From: Bacteroides mediterraneensis | Lineage (GTDB): Bacteria; Bacteroidota; Bacteroidia; Bacteroidales; Bacteroidaceae | Assembly: GCF_016900355.1 (NCBI RefSeq) | Contig: NZ_JACJKA010000022.1 | Location: 1-59,405, forward strand | DNA: 59,405 nucleotides | Reading direction: 5' to 3' | Shown: in pieces, positions 44,801 to 52,465 of the stretch | Layout of the letters: each line of letters opens with the position of its first letter | Numbering within the stretch: the first letter of the stretch is position 1 | Notes under the pieces: model-generated | Told to the model about the DNA's origin: nothing | Databases searched by the model: none | The model's input: only the letters and a program-made list of their open reading frames with translations | Translations under genes and position numbers: made by a program

Positions 44801-46057
44801 GAACGACACTTGCGGGTCGAGGTAATGGGCTGCCACATAGTGGGCAATGGTTTCCACGATGCCGGCATCCAGCTGGAAGGCTGCTTTGATCAGGTCTTCT
44901 CCGTAGCCTGTAGAACAGCTTCCTTTGATGCAGAGTGTCGTATGGTGCGTTTCGCACAAGGCTTTCAGTTGGTTCAGTCCTTCGGCTACAGTCTCGATGG
45001 CATGTCCGCCGTTGGGTTGATAATAGGTAAACAGTATCTCGTCGTCCGAATTCGTCACCACAATTTTGGTCGTGGTAGAGCCGGAGTCGATGCCGATGTA
45101 TACATCCTGTGTGCCCGGTTTCCAGGTCGCTTTCTTCATTTGATGCGTGGAGATGCGCTTTTCCCATTGTTGGTATTCTTCCGGGCTGGTGAAAATAGAG
45201 GCCAGTCCTTGTGATTGTCGGTTGGACAGTCCGGGAGCCTGCAATTTTTCAATCAGTTTGGAAAGTGGTTCCGACGGATCTTTCTCCGTGCGCGACAAGG
45301 CGGCACCTAAAGCAGGGAGTAAGGTACCGTTTTCGGGCAGAATGACTTCTTCATCTTTCAGGTGCAAGTATTCCATGAAGGCTTTCCGCAAGGCCGGAAT
45401 GAAAGTCAGCGGACCTCCGCAGAAGAGTACCGGTGCCTTGATGTCATATCCGTGTGCCAAGGTAACCACCGTCTGCACGGTCACGGCATGGAAGATGGAA
45501 GCAGCAATGTCTTCGCGGCTTACGTTCTTGGCCACTAAGTTCTGGATGTCTGTCTTGCAGAATACCCCGCAACGGGAAGCGATGGGATACACATGGGTGG
45601 CTTTCAAGGCCAGTCGGTTGAGTTCATCCACGTCTGTACCCAAAATGACCGCCATTTGGTCAATGAAGGCTCCGGTGCCTCCGGCGCAGTTTCCGTTCAT
45701 GCGCAGGTCGGCCGGTTCTCCGTGGGTGAAGAACACGATTTTGGCATCCTCTCCTCCGATGTCAATCATGGAAGTGACTTCCGGATAATGTTGCTGGATG
45801 GCTTTTGTGGCGGCCACTACTTCCTGTATAAAGGGAATTGCATACTGTTCGGACATACCCATTCCCACCGAACCGGTGATGCAGAGGCATACATCGATGT
45901 CTCCTTTTTCTTGCAGCAGTTCCTGGAGAATGCCTGTCACAATTTCTTTTGCTTTCGCGTGATGTCGCTTGTATCTGGAAAAGATGAGGTCTCCTTTTTC
46001 GTTGAGGACGGTTACCTTGACCGTAGTCGACCCCATGTCAATACCTATTTTAAACAT
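41861..46057 (-). CDS. acyl-CoA dehydratase activase-like multidomain protein
   Basis: A 1398-residue fusion. Two ASKHA ATPase domains of the BadF/HgdC type (IGIDMGSTTVKVTVLN at the start and IGIDSGSTTTKIVVTN near residue 315) each have a Gly-Cys cluster-binding segment (NGNCAGGTGAFIDQ, EACSSGCGSFIETF). Then follow a Cys motif (CKGCDNQCQVFRYRF, about residue 610), a DUF2229-type region (LGIPRSLNMYEDFPFW) and a C-terminal HgdB-like part. Studied activases use ATP to inject an electron into 2-hydroxyacyl-CoA dehydratases. The enzyme served here is unknown; no separate dehydratase is nearby, so the C-terminal part may be the partner. A -7-like TActTTTG lies at 46086-46093. Confidence 0.9.
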   Translation of the reverse strand: MFKIGIDMGSTTVKVTVLNEKGDLIFSRYKRHHAKAKEIVTGILQELLQEKGDIDVCLCITGSVGMGMSEQYAIPFIQEVVAATKAIQQHYPEVTSMIDIGGEDAKIVFFTHGEPADLRMNGNCAGGTGAFIDQMAVILGTDVDELNRLALKATHVYPIASRCGVFCKTDIQNLVAKNVSREDIAASIFHAVTVQTVVTLAHGYDIKAPVLFCGGPLTFIPALRKAFMEYLHLKDEEVILPENGTLLPALGAALSRTEKDPSEPLSKLIEKLQAPGLSNRQSQGLASIFTSPEEYQQWEKRISTHQMKKATWKPGTQDVYIGIDSGSTTTKIVVTNSDDEILFTYYQPNGGHAIETVAEGLNQLKALCETHHTTLCIKGSCSTGYGEDLIKAAFQLDAGIVETIAHYVAAHYLDPQVSFILDIGGQDMKAIFVHQGIIDRIEINEACSSGCGSFIETFARTLGYSAQEFAQTACRATHPCDLGSRCTVFMNSKVKQVLREGATVDDIAAGLAYSVMKNCLYKVLKLKDASELGRHIVVQGGTMRNDAVVRALELLTGTEVIRCDEPELMGAFGCALYARKHCHTTLSLEDILAKAHYTTHTLHCKGCDNQCQVFRYRFDNGKDYYSGNRCEKVFTNGSREIPGENAYHFKNDRLFQRAQQEVENPRMTLGIPRSLNMYEDFPFWHTLFTQCGIRVLLSGKSDFKDYEQNARMVMSDNICFPAKLVHAHIQHLIEEKVDRIFMPFVIFEKKGHEQNSYNCPVVTGYAEVIKSVQSQGIPIDSPSISFKDRDLLYKQCVQYLKGLGVEESCIRKAFEQAEKEEEDFRQSVADYNLQLWQKAREQHHMVVLLAGRPYHTDMLIQHKISDVLADMGIDVITDDIVRNLPGTTPHVHFLAQWSYPNRILKAAQWCAEQDSEVQFIEMTSFGCGPDAFLTDEVRDILFRRGKTFTLLKLDDISNVGSMKLRIRSLTESMKLFHEAEVAKKELPAPTTPQVCEDDLRHKKILLPFFTPFISPLIPAIMHLAGYDTENLALSNTESCEWGLKYANNEVCYPATLIVGDVIKAFKSGKYDPEQTIVAMTQTGGQCRASNYLPLIQKALEEAGYPSTPVISLTFGRSMENGQPGFKMNWMKILPVALRSILFSDCIAKFYYASAVREKEPGQAKQLREKYLKQAESLILASRSKELWRLMSQAAEEFNAISRDMECPKVGVVGEIFLKFNPFAQKNIIEWLTEQGIEVVPSVLADFFMQNFVNRKVRVESHIQKETLPAFIYKSAYLLIKKQIEKANRIGKEFRYFVPFKDIFEEAEEAQKVISLNAQFGEGWLLPAEIMSYARQGINNVVSLQPFGCIANHIVSKGIEKRIKQFYPELNILSLDFDSGVSDVNVTNRLLLFIDHLKQ

Positions 46058-46085
46058 ATATGGAATTTTACACTATTGTCAAACG

Positions 46086-46093
46086 CAAAAGTA
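46086..46093 (-). promoter_or_regulatory. -7 box for the activase-tetR operon
   Basis: The minus strand reads TACTTTTG, a match to the Bacteroidetes -7 box, 29 bases before the gene start. No -33 box at the usual spacing is clear. The palindrome array at 46205-46330 lies upstream of it. Confidence 0.45.
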
Positions 46094-46204
46094 AACAAGC
46101 TCTTTTAATTCGGCGTGCAATGATGAAATAAATTAACATAAATTATTTCATGTGTGAAAGGAGCATTGGGACGTGATGGAGGGTACGCCGAGGGGAAGGT
46201 AAAA

Positions 46205-46330
46205 AAACGCCTTTGCGTTTGAGAGAAAACGCAAGTACATTTTAACCCAAACGCACTTGCGTTTGAAGTCAAACGTACTTACGTTTTAGATGAAACGCAC
46301 TTGCGTTTTACTTGAAACGTCAGGGCGTTT
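46205..46330. repeat. tandem palindrome array A, 22-bp period
   Basis: Six units start at 46205, 46227, 46249, 46271, 46293 and 46315, exactly 22 bases apart. Units 3 and 5 are identical, AAACGCACTTGCGTTT; unit 4 is AAACGTACTTACGTTT; units 1, 2 and 6 are variants that keep AAACGY at the left, and four to six bases of the right arm. The 6-base spacers differ. The array lies between the stop of the AraC gene (46389) and the -7 box of the activase operon (46086-46093). Function unknown. Confidence 0.85.
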
Positions 46331-46388
46331 TGGGGATGAATTTCCTCTTTGTGAGTGAAATGATTGTATGTGTCTGATACATAGATGT

Positions 46389-47252
46389 TTATGGAATTCT
46401 CTTCCGGTAGGCGGTCGGACTCATTCCCATGTGATTCTTGAAGCAACGATTGAAGTGAGTAATTGATTCAAATCCACATTCCAGGCTGATTTCCGCGATG
46501 TTCCACCGTTCGTTCAGCAGCAGTTTGCAGGCGTAGCCTATCCGCATGTCTGTGATATGTTGCGTGAAAGTCTTTCCTGTATTTTCTTTAAAGAACCGAC
46601 AGAAGGCTGTCGTATTCATGGCCGCATAAGAAGCTACGTCTTCTAATTTGAGAGGCTGGGTGTAATGCGTATTGAGGAAAGCGATGACCTTTTCTATTTT
46701 TCGACCGTGGAGGTGAGAAGAAATCGGGTTGTAGGCTGGCGATGAAATCAGTTTGCCAGTGGGCAGCCGGGTCAGTGCATCCAGCAGTTGCAGGAAGGCA
46801 ATGATTTGTCCGGCTCCTTGTTTCTCCGGGATACATTTAAGCATTTGTGCAATCTCTGGAAAATCGGTGAGGGTAAACAGCCATCCCCTTTGCGACTCTT
46901 CCAACAGGCGGTTGATAGCCTGAAACTGGCTGTAGTGGGAGAATGCGTATTGCATGAAGTCTTTTTCGAACTGGATAATCACTCCGTTCACTCTCAGCTC
47001 CTCCTGTTGGCTATATTCCGGCGGGTTTTCTACGTAGTGGGGGAGGTTGGAACCCAGCAGAAAAAGTGACTGGTCTGTAAAATTCGTCATTCCGTCTCCA
47101 ATTGCTCCTTGTCCATACCCTTTTTCTACATAGATGATTTCAAATTCCACGTGGAAGTGCCAGGGATACGTGAAACATTTGTAGTCGTAGAACCGTGCTT
47201 TCAGCGGCAGGGTGTCTGAAATATCCAGTTGTTCGTTGAGTATCTTTTTCAT
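46389..47252 (-). CDS. AraC-family regulator of the hexuronate genes
   Basis: A 287-residue regulator with an N-terminal cupin-like sensor (YPWHFHVEFEIIYVEKGYG) and two C-terminal helix-turn-helix motifs (LEDVASYAAMNTTAFCRFFK; IAEISLECGFESITHFNRCF). It is divergent from the SDR and uxuA genes and probably regulates them in response to a hexuronate or aldonate. A -7-like TAgaTTTG is seen on the minus strand at 47281-47288. Confidence 0.92.
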   Translation of the reverse strand: MKKILNEQLDISDTLPLKARFYDYKCFTYPWHFHVEFEIIYVEKGYGQGAIGDGMTNFTDQSLFLLGSNLPHYVENPPEYSQQEELRVNGVIIQFEKDFMQYAFSHYSQFQAINRLLEESQRGWLFTLTDFPEIAQMLKCIPEKQGAGQIIAFLQLLDALTRLPTGKLISSPAYNPISSHLHGRKIEKVIAFLNTHYTQPLKLEDVASYAAMNTTAFCRFFKENTGKTFTQHITDMRIGYACKLLLNERWNIAEISLECGFESITHFNRCFKNHMGMSPTAYRKRIP

Positions 47253-47280
47253 GTAAGTGAAGAATGAACAGAAATAATGG

Positions 47281-47344
47281 CAAATCTACGTAAATAATCT
47301 GCAAAAATCGGTCAACTTTCGTATGTATTTCTCTTCTAACTTTG
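47281..47344. promoter_or_regulatory. divergent promoters, araC / SDR-uxuA
   Basis: The minus-strand -7 box TAgaTTTG (47281-47288) serves the AraC gene and the plus-strand -7 box TAacTTTG (47337-47344) serves the SDR gene. The -33 boxes are not obvious; this may reflect dependence on an activator. Confidence 0.55.
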
Positions 47345-47369
47345 GAGCATACAAAAAAATAGAAAAGTA

Positions 47370-48185
47370 ATGGAAAATTTGTTTGATGTATCCGGACGCG
47401 TGGCAGTGGTGACAGGCGGGTCTGGAGTCTTGGGAAGTAATATATCCGAAGGTTTGCTGAAAGCCGGAGCGAAAGTGGCTGTTATCGGAGCCCATCCGGA
47501 TCACGTGGAAAAAGTGGTGGAACGATTACGGCAGACTGGCGGTGAAGTGGAAGGCTTTACTTGCAATGTACTCGATATGGACAGCTTACGGAAAGTGAAG
47601 GATGAGGTGCTGGCCCGATGGGGAAGAGTGGATATTCTGGTCAATGCGGCAGGAGGAAACATTCCCGGAGGTACACTGACTGAAAGCCAGCATGTGTTCG
47701 ACATGAAAGTGGAGGATTTGAATAAAGTGCTTGATTTGAACCTGAACGGCACAGTATATCCTTGTCTGGTGTTTGGGGAAGTGATGGCGGCGCAGAAAAG
47801 CGGAAGCATTGTCAATGTATCTTCCATGGCAGCCTGTGAAGCTATTACCCGGGTGCCGGGCTATTCCATGGCCAAAAGTGCGGTAGAGAACTTCACCCGT
47901 TGGATGGCCCAGGAGATGGCCCTTAAATTTAGCGAGAAGATTCGGGTCAATGCCATTGCTCCCGGTTTCTTTATCGGCAACCAGAACCGGGCCGTGCTGA
48001 TTAATCCGGATGGTTCACTCACGGAACGCAGCCGGAAGGTCATTGCCAAAACTCCGATGCGACGCTTTGGGGATATTTCGGAACTTAACGGAGCCGTACA
48101 GTTCTTATGCAGCGAAGCGGCCAGTTTCATTACGGGCGTGACATTACCTGTAGATGGCGGATTCAGTTCATTCAGTGGAGTTTAA
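47370..48185 (+). CDS. SDR oxidoreductase, probable fructuronate reductase
   Basis: A 271-residue short-chain dehydrogenase. Visible motifs are the cofactor motif VTGGSGVLGSNI, NAAGG, NVSSMAA and the catalytic YSMAK. Together with the next gene it forms a hexuronate module; in Bacteroidetes an SDR of this type next to uxuA most likely interconverts D-fructuronate and D-mannonate (the job of UxuB in E. coli, which belongs to a different family). Specificity is inferred from context. Confidence 0.9.
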   Translation: MENLFDVSGRVAVVTGGSGVLGSNISEGLLKAGAKVAVIGAHPDHVEKVVERLRQTGGEVEGFTCNVLDMDSLRKVKDEVLARWGRVDILVNAAGGNIPGGTLTESQHVFDMKVEDLNKVLDLNLNGTVYPCLVFGEVMAAQKSGSIVNVSSMAACEAITRVPGYSMAKSAVENFTRWMAQEMALKFSEKIRVNAIAPGFFIGNQNRAVLINPDGSLTERSRKVIAKTPMRRFGDISELNGAVQFLCSEAASFITGVTLPVDGGFSSFSGV

Positions 48186-48206
48186 AATCAGTCGGAGGGA
48201 AAAAAG

Positions 48207-49388
48207 ATGGAAAAGACTTGGAGATGGTTTGGAAAGAAGGACCGCATTACGCTTTCCATGCTCCGTCAGATAGGAGTGGAAGGGATTGTCACGGCCCTGC
48301 ATGAGGTACCTAACGGGGAAATCTGGACGGTGGAAGCCATCCAGGACCTGAAAACTTACATTGAGTCGTACGGATTGCGATGGTCGGTAGTGGAAAGTCT
48401 GCCGGTATGTGAGGCCATCAAATACGGCGGTCCGCAACGGGAAGCCTTGATTGAGAATTATAAGGTCAGCCTGGCCAACTTGGGAAAATGTGGGGTGAAG
48501 ACGGTGTGTTATAATTTCATGCCGGTGATCGACTGGATACGTACGGACCTTCATTATGCATTGCCCGACGGAAGCACTTCTCTTTATTTCAGCCGGCTAC
48601 GGTTTGCTTATTTCGATTTGAAGATTCTGCAGCGGGAAGAGGCGGAGAAAGACTATTCGCCGGAAGAGTTACAGCAGGTAGACGAACTGGACCAGCATAT
48701 CACGGCGGCAGAAAAAGCCGAGCTGATTGATACGATTATCGTCAAGACCCAGGGATTCATTGACGGGAACATTCAGGAAGGAGAGCAATATCCGGTCCGT
48801 AAGTTCCGAGAGTTGTTGGCTTTATATAAAGGTATAGACCGGCAGCAACTGAGAGAAAACTTGCGTACGTTCTTGGAGGCGGTGATGCCTGTATGCGACG
48901 AATATGGAGTGAACTTGTGCATTCATCCAGACGATCCTCCTTTCCAGGTGTTGGGCCTGCCTCGCATTGTAACGGACGAAGCCGACATTGAGTGGCTGTT
49001 GCAGGCAGTAGACAATCCGCATAACGGGTTGACCTTCTGTGCCGGTTCCTTGAGTTCGGGCAGTCAGAACGACACGCGTGAACTGGCCTGCCGTTTTGCC
49101 CGAAGAACGCACTTTGTGCATTTGCGCAGTACGGAAATTTTGCCGGGAGGTGATTTCAGGGAGACTTCTCATCTGACGGGAAGAGGTCATCTGCTCGATT
49201 TGATTCGTATTTTTGAAAAGGAAAATCCCGGATTACCCATGCGGGTGGACCATGGTCGCACGATGTTGGGAGATGAAAAGGAAGGATATAACCCCGGCTA
49301 TTCTTTTCATGGCCGTATGCTGGCGCTGGCACAGGTGGAAGGCATGATGGCTGTCGTCCGAGAGGAACTGGCAAGAGGGCTCTGTTGA
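48207..49388 (+). CDS. uxuA: mannonate dehydratase
   Basis: Dehydrates D-mannonate to 2-keto-3-deoxygluconate in glucuronate breakdown. The 393-residue length is standard. Characteristic segments: TWRWFGKKDRITLSMLRQIG, TALHEVPNGEIW, NFMPVIDWIRTDL, LCIHPDDPPFQVLGLPR (metal site), FCAGSLSSG, HFVHLRSTE and MRVDHGRTM. It follows the SDR after 21 bases and ends two bases from the convergent AraC gene. Confidence 0.97.
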   Translation: MEKTWRWFGKKDRITLSMLRQIGVEGIVTALHEVPNGEIWTVEAIQDLKTYIESYGLRWSVVESLPVCEAIKYGGPQREALIENYKVSLANLGKCGVKTVCYNFMPVIDWIRTDLHYALPDGSTSLYFSRLRFAYFDLKILQREEAEKDYSPEELQQVDELDQHITAAEKAELIDTIIVKTQGFIDGNIQEGEQYPVRKFRELLALYKGIDRQQLRENLRTFLEAVMPVCDEYGVNLCIHPDDPPFQVLGLPRIVTDEADIEWLLQAVDNPHNGLTFCAGSLSSGSQNDTRELACRFARRTHFVHLRSTEILPGGDFRETSHLTGRGHLLDLIRIFEKENPGLPMRVDHGRTMLGDEKEGYNPGYSFHGRMLALAQVEGMMAVVREELARGLC

Positions 49389-49390
49389 TT

Positions 49391-50227
49391 TTATCTTTGT
49401 TTTTGGGCACGGAATTCTTTCGGCGAAAGTCCGGTGTTCTTTTTAAAGAAACGGCTCAGGTAGGAGGAGTCGGGAAAATGGCAGAGCGAAGCGATTTCGG
49501 CAATGGACAGCGCCGGGTTGTTGAGTAAGACCTTCAGCTCGGCGGTCAGCTGTTCGTCAATGAGTTCCTTGGGTGTTTTTCCGTCGGAATGTAACCAGGT
49601 AATTTCGTTCAGGTAGCGAGGGGAGATGCACAGTTGTTCGGCGTAGAACGATACCTGGTGCATTTGGGCTGCATGTTCGTGAATCAGGTGCATGAATTTA
49701 TGAAATAACAGTTGCTTTCGGGTGTATGATTCGGTAGCCGATACATACGTGTCGGGAATGGCACTGAAAATCCACATCAGCATGCTTTGCAGGAAATTCA
49801 GTTCCAGTCGTTCACTGAATGCGGAAGCCGGACGTGTGAAAAGCAGTTGGGCCATGTCAATCCACAGGCTGACATTTTTCCAGCTTTCCGCTCCGTGGTC
49901 GTATTGGGGAAATTCACGCATATAATTAAAATAGGTAGTGTCGAGCGAGACAGCGGCCTGAAGAAATACTTTCTTGGGGTAAAGCAGCAGGCGGACATGG
50001 AAATTGTCCGAGGCTTCCATCAGTTGCATGATGCTTCCTCCCCAGAAAATAAGTTCCGACCTTTCCTGAAGATGAAACTGCTGGGCTCCTGTAGAAAGAA
50101 TGCACGTTCCGCAAGTACATAATATCTGTACTCCACAGTTGAAGTGGAGGGGAGAAGGCCGGAGAAAATCCAGATTCCCTTCGTCGTAGTGGATTCCGTT
50201 GAGGGATGATAACAGAGAAATATCCAT
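49391..50227 (-). CDS. AraC-family regulator next to the Bcr/CflA transporter
   Basis: A 278-residue regulator with an N-terminal sensing domain of no clear subfamily and a C-terminal double helix-turn-helix (YAEQLCISPRYLNEITW; IAEIASLCHFPDSSYLSRFF). It is divergent from the MFS transporter gene; two 10-bp direct repeats between them (50281-50311) are candidate binding sites. Confidence 0.92.
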   Translation of the reverse strand: MDISLLSSLNGIHYDEGNLDFLRPSPLHFNCGVQILCTCGTCILSTGAQQFHLQERSELIFWGGSIMQLMEASDNFHVRLLLYPKKVFLQAAVSLDTTYFNYMREFPQYDHGAESWKNVSLWIDMAQLLFTRPASAFSERLELNFLQSMLMWIFSAIPDTYVSATESYTRKQLLFHKFMHLIHEHAAQMHQVSFYAEQLCISPRYLNEITWLHSDGKTPKELIDEQLTAELKVLLNNPALSIAEIASLCHFPDSSYLSRFFKKNTGLSPKEFRAQKQR

Positions 50228-50280
50228 GTGCAGGTGCTTTTATGAAACAAAAATAGACTTTTTTCTCGGAATAAAATTCA

Positions 50281-50311
50281 TTTTGTGCGGTTTTTGAAAA
50301 GTTTTGTGCGG
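50281..50311. promoter_or_regulatory. candidate AraC operator, direct repeats
   Basis: TTTTGTGCGG occurs at 50281-50290 and again at 50302-50311, 21 bases apart, that is two helical turns on the same face. They lie in the divergent region between the AraC gene and the transporter, about 30 bases before the transporter's -7 box (TAatTTTG at 50344-50351). This is the typical form of an AraC-type site. Confidence 0.6.
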
Positions 50312-50373
50312 CAAAAGGTATGATATGGCCTTTGGATAATTACTAATTTTGCAGCGTTTTAAAGACACGTATT

Positions 50374-51564
50374 ATGACAAGAAAAAATTCGCAATTGTTT
50401 ATTCTCGTATTTTTAGGGGTCCTGACGGCTTTCGGGCCTTTTGTGACCGACATGTATTTGCCTACTTTGCCTGCCATGACAGGCTTTTTTCATACCACTT
50501 CCTCCCAAGTGCAGTTGGGACTGACGGCCAGTATGATTGGATTGGCTGTGGGGCAGCTTTTCTTCGGACCGCTCAGCGATAAGTACGGTCGTCGTCGTCC
50601 GCTGATTATCGCCATGGGTTTGTTTCTGTTAGCTACCTTGGGATGTCTGTATTCCCGTACCATCATGCAGTTTGTAGGCTGGCGGTTGATTCAGGGAATG
50701 GCGGGTGCCGGAGGTATTGTCATTTCCCGTTCTATCGCAGCCGATAAATATTCCGGTCGGGAACTTGCCAAGATGCTGGCCATTATCGGAGCCATCAACG
50801 GAGTAGCTCCGGTAGCCGCTCCGATTGCCGGAGGCAGTATGGCCGACAGTGTGGGTTGGCATGGTATTTTCTGGGTATTGTTTGGACTGGGTATTTTACT
50901 ACTGGCTGGAAGCTTGCATTTCACGGATTCTTTGCCGGCTGTCCGTCGTCAGAATGCCCGCTGGGGCGATGTTTATCGGAGCTTCCTGGCTGTGATTCAG
51001 AACCGTCGGTATGTGTGCTACATTTTTCAGTTCGGTTTTGCGCAGGGAGTGATGTTTGCCAACATCTCTTCCGCTCCGTTCATCATGCAGCAGCATTATG
51101 GATTTTCTCCTTTGATGTTCAGTATCTGCTTTGGCATCAATGCCATTGCTATTATGATATCGGCGGCCGCTTCTGTCAAGTTTGCCCATTCGGAGCAAGC
51201 GTTGTACCGGGGGAGTGTGGGAATGGTCATTGCTTCTTTCTTCCTGTGTATCGCATTGTGTATGAATTGTTCTTTTTGGGTTTACGAAATCTTGCTGATT
51301 TGTCTGCTTTCTATGATCGGGCTGACCTTCACGGCTTCCAATACGCTGGCGATGGATAGTGAACGGGAAAATGCCGGTGTGGCTTCGGCCTTGTTAGGAG
51401 CGCTGGGTTTTGCTTTCGGTGGCATCGTTTCTCCGCTGGTAGGTTTGGGTAACATCATGGTTTCTACTGGCATTCTGTTCTTTGTGGGTTCGCTCTGTTC
51501 CTTGGCTTGCACCCGTCTGGCCCTTCACCGTGCGTTTTCAATGGCACAGTATTACCGTAGATAA
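50374..51564 (+). CDS. Bcr/CflA-type MFS multidrug transporter
   Basis: A 396-residue membrane protein with 12 segments. Motifs FVTDMYLPTLPAM and LFFGPLSDKYGRRRPL are characteristic of the Bcr/CflA drug-resistance branch of the MFS. It probably exports drugs or toxic metabolites by proton antiport. Expression is likely controlled by the divergent AraC regulator. Confidence 0.93.
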   Translation: MTRKNSQLFILVFLGVLTAFGPFVTDMYLPTLPAMTGFFHTTSSQVQLGLTASMIGLAVGQLFFGPLSDKYGRRRPLIIAMGLFLLATLGCLYSRTIMQFVGWRLIQGMAGAGGIVISRSIAADKYSGRELAKMLAIIGAINGVAPVAAPIAGGSMADSVGWHGIFWVLFGLGILLLAGSLHFTDSLPAVRRQNARWGDVYRSFLAVIQNRRYVCYIFQFGFAQGVMFANISSAPFIMQQHYGFSPLMFSICFGINAIAIMISAAASVKFAHSEQALYRGSVGMVIASFFLCIALCMNCSFWVYEILLICLLSMIGLTFTASNTLAMDSERENAGVASALLGALGFAFGGIVSPLVGLGNIMVSTGILFFVGSLCSLACTRLALHRAFSMAQYYRR

Positions 51565-51587
51565 TCTTCGGTACTTCTTTCCCTCCC

Positions 51588-52457
51588 TCAAGCGAACGAG
51601 GGAGGAGGAGTGGACAGAAAACGGACGGTCTGCTGGGCAGCCTCTTTCAAGGTTTGGAGGAAGAATATCACCCAAGATTCATACGTACCGCTTTCGTGTA
51701 CTTTCTGTAACTCGGTGTAGTATCGGGTGCCGTATTTCCCCAAGGTATAAGAAAATATGAGGGCCGGTTTTTGGATGGCTTTGTGGTCGAACAGAAAGAG
51801 AAGGTTGAGCAACCGGCCTGTCCGTCCGTTGGCATCGATGAAAGGATGGATGGCCTCAAATTGGTAATGAATGAGGGACGCTCGTATGAGAAGGTGCAGA
51901 TTCGATTCTTCGTGAATGAATTTCTCAAGTTCGGAAAAGGCTTCCGTCATGTCTTCTTCGGTGGGGGGAACGAAAAGGGCGTTTTTCAGGTTGCATCCTT
52001 CCGGTCCTATCCATACGGGTGAGTTACGGAATTCTCCCGGATATTTCTTTTCATACAAGGCACTTTGGCACATCAGGTAATGGGCATTCTTGAGCAGACG
52101 TCCGCAGAGAGGCAGTGTTTCCAGATTGTTTAAAGCATAGAGAGAGGCTTCTGTCAGATGCCGGATTTCTTCCTGTTCCTCCTCATTCCAGTGGGAAGAG
52201 AAGGATGGAATGCCAAAAGGGAAAAAGTATTTCCCGGCAGAGAGCATCCACGAAGCTTCAGCTTCTTTTCGGAGAACTCTTTGTATCTCTTCCTCTTCCA
52301 GTTTACCGATAGCTTGATTTAAAAGGTCGATGGCTTCCTGAGCCTCAGTGATGAAAGGGGCGAGCAATTCCTCTTCCACGTGGACGGTGGAAAGAGGAGC
52401 GGGAATGAAAGAGGTATATTGGGCGGTTCCCTGTAGTTTTTTGCGATAAGTTCCCAT
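51588..52457 (-). CDS. Fic domain protein without a recognisable inhibitory Glu
   Basis: A 289-residue Fic protein with the complete catalytic motif HPFIDANGRTGR (204-215) and the flap segment FRNSPVWIG with FVPP, so it should transfer AMP or a similar group from a nucleotide to a target. In class II Fic proteins the N-terminal part has an inhibitory (S/T)xxxE(G/N) motif just after KEAxAS; here that place reads KEAEASWMLSAG (64-75), with Ser in place of the Glu. It is the last gene of an operon with two sirtuin-like genes, eight bases after the previous stop. Targets are unknown. Confidence 0.92.
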   Translation of the reverse strand: MGTYRKKLQGTAQYTSFIPAPLSTVHVEEELLAPFITEAQEAIDLLNQAIGKLEEEEIQRVLRKEAEASWMLSAGKYFFPFGIPSFSSHWNEEEQEEIRHLTEASLYALNNLETLPLCGRLLKNAHYLMCQSALYEKKYPGEFRNSPVWIGPEGCNLKNALFVPPTEEDMTEAFSELEKFIHEESNLHLLIRASLIHYQFEAIHPFIDANGRTGRLLNLLFLFDHKAIQKPALIFSYTLGKYGTRYYTELQKVHESGTYESWVIFFLQTLKEAAQQTVRFLSTPPPSFA

Positions 52458-52465
52458 GGTATAAG

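Noticed and set aside
46205..46330. CRISPR array
   Set aside because: The repeat is a 16-base palindrome with 6-base spacers, far below CRISPR dimensions, and no cas gene is present.
51582..51605. Terminator at the end of the Fic gene
   Set aside because: CCTCCCTC pairs with GAGGGAGG but neither strand has a T-run, so only a plain hairpin can be claimed.
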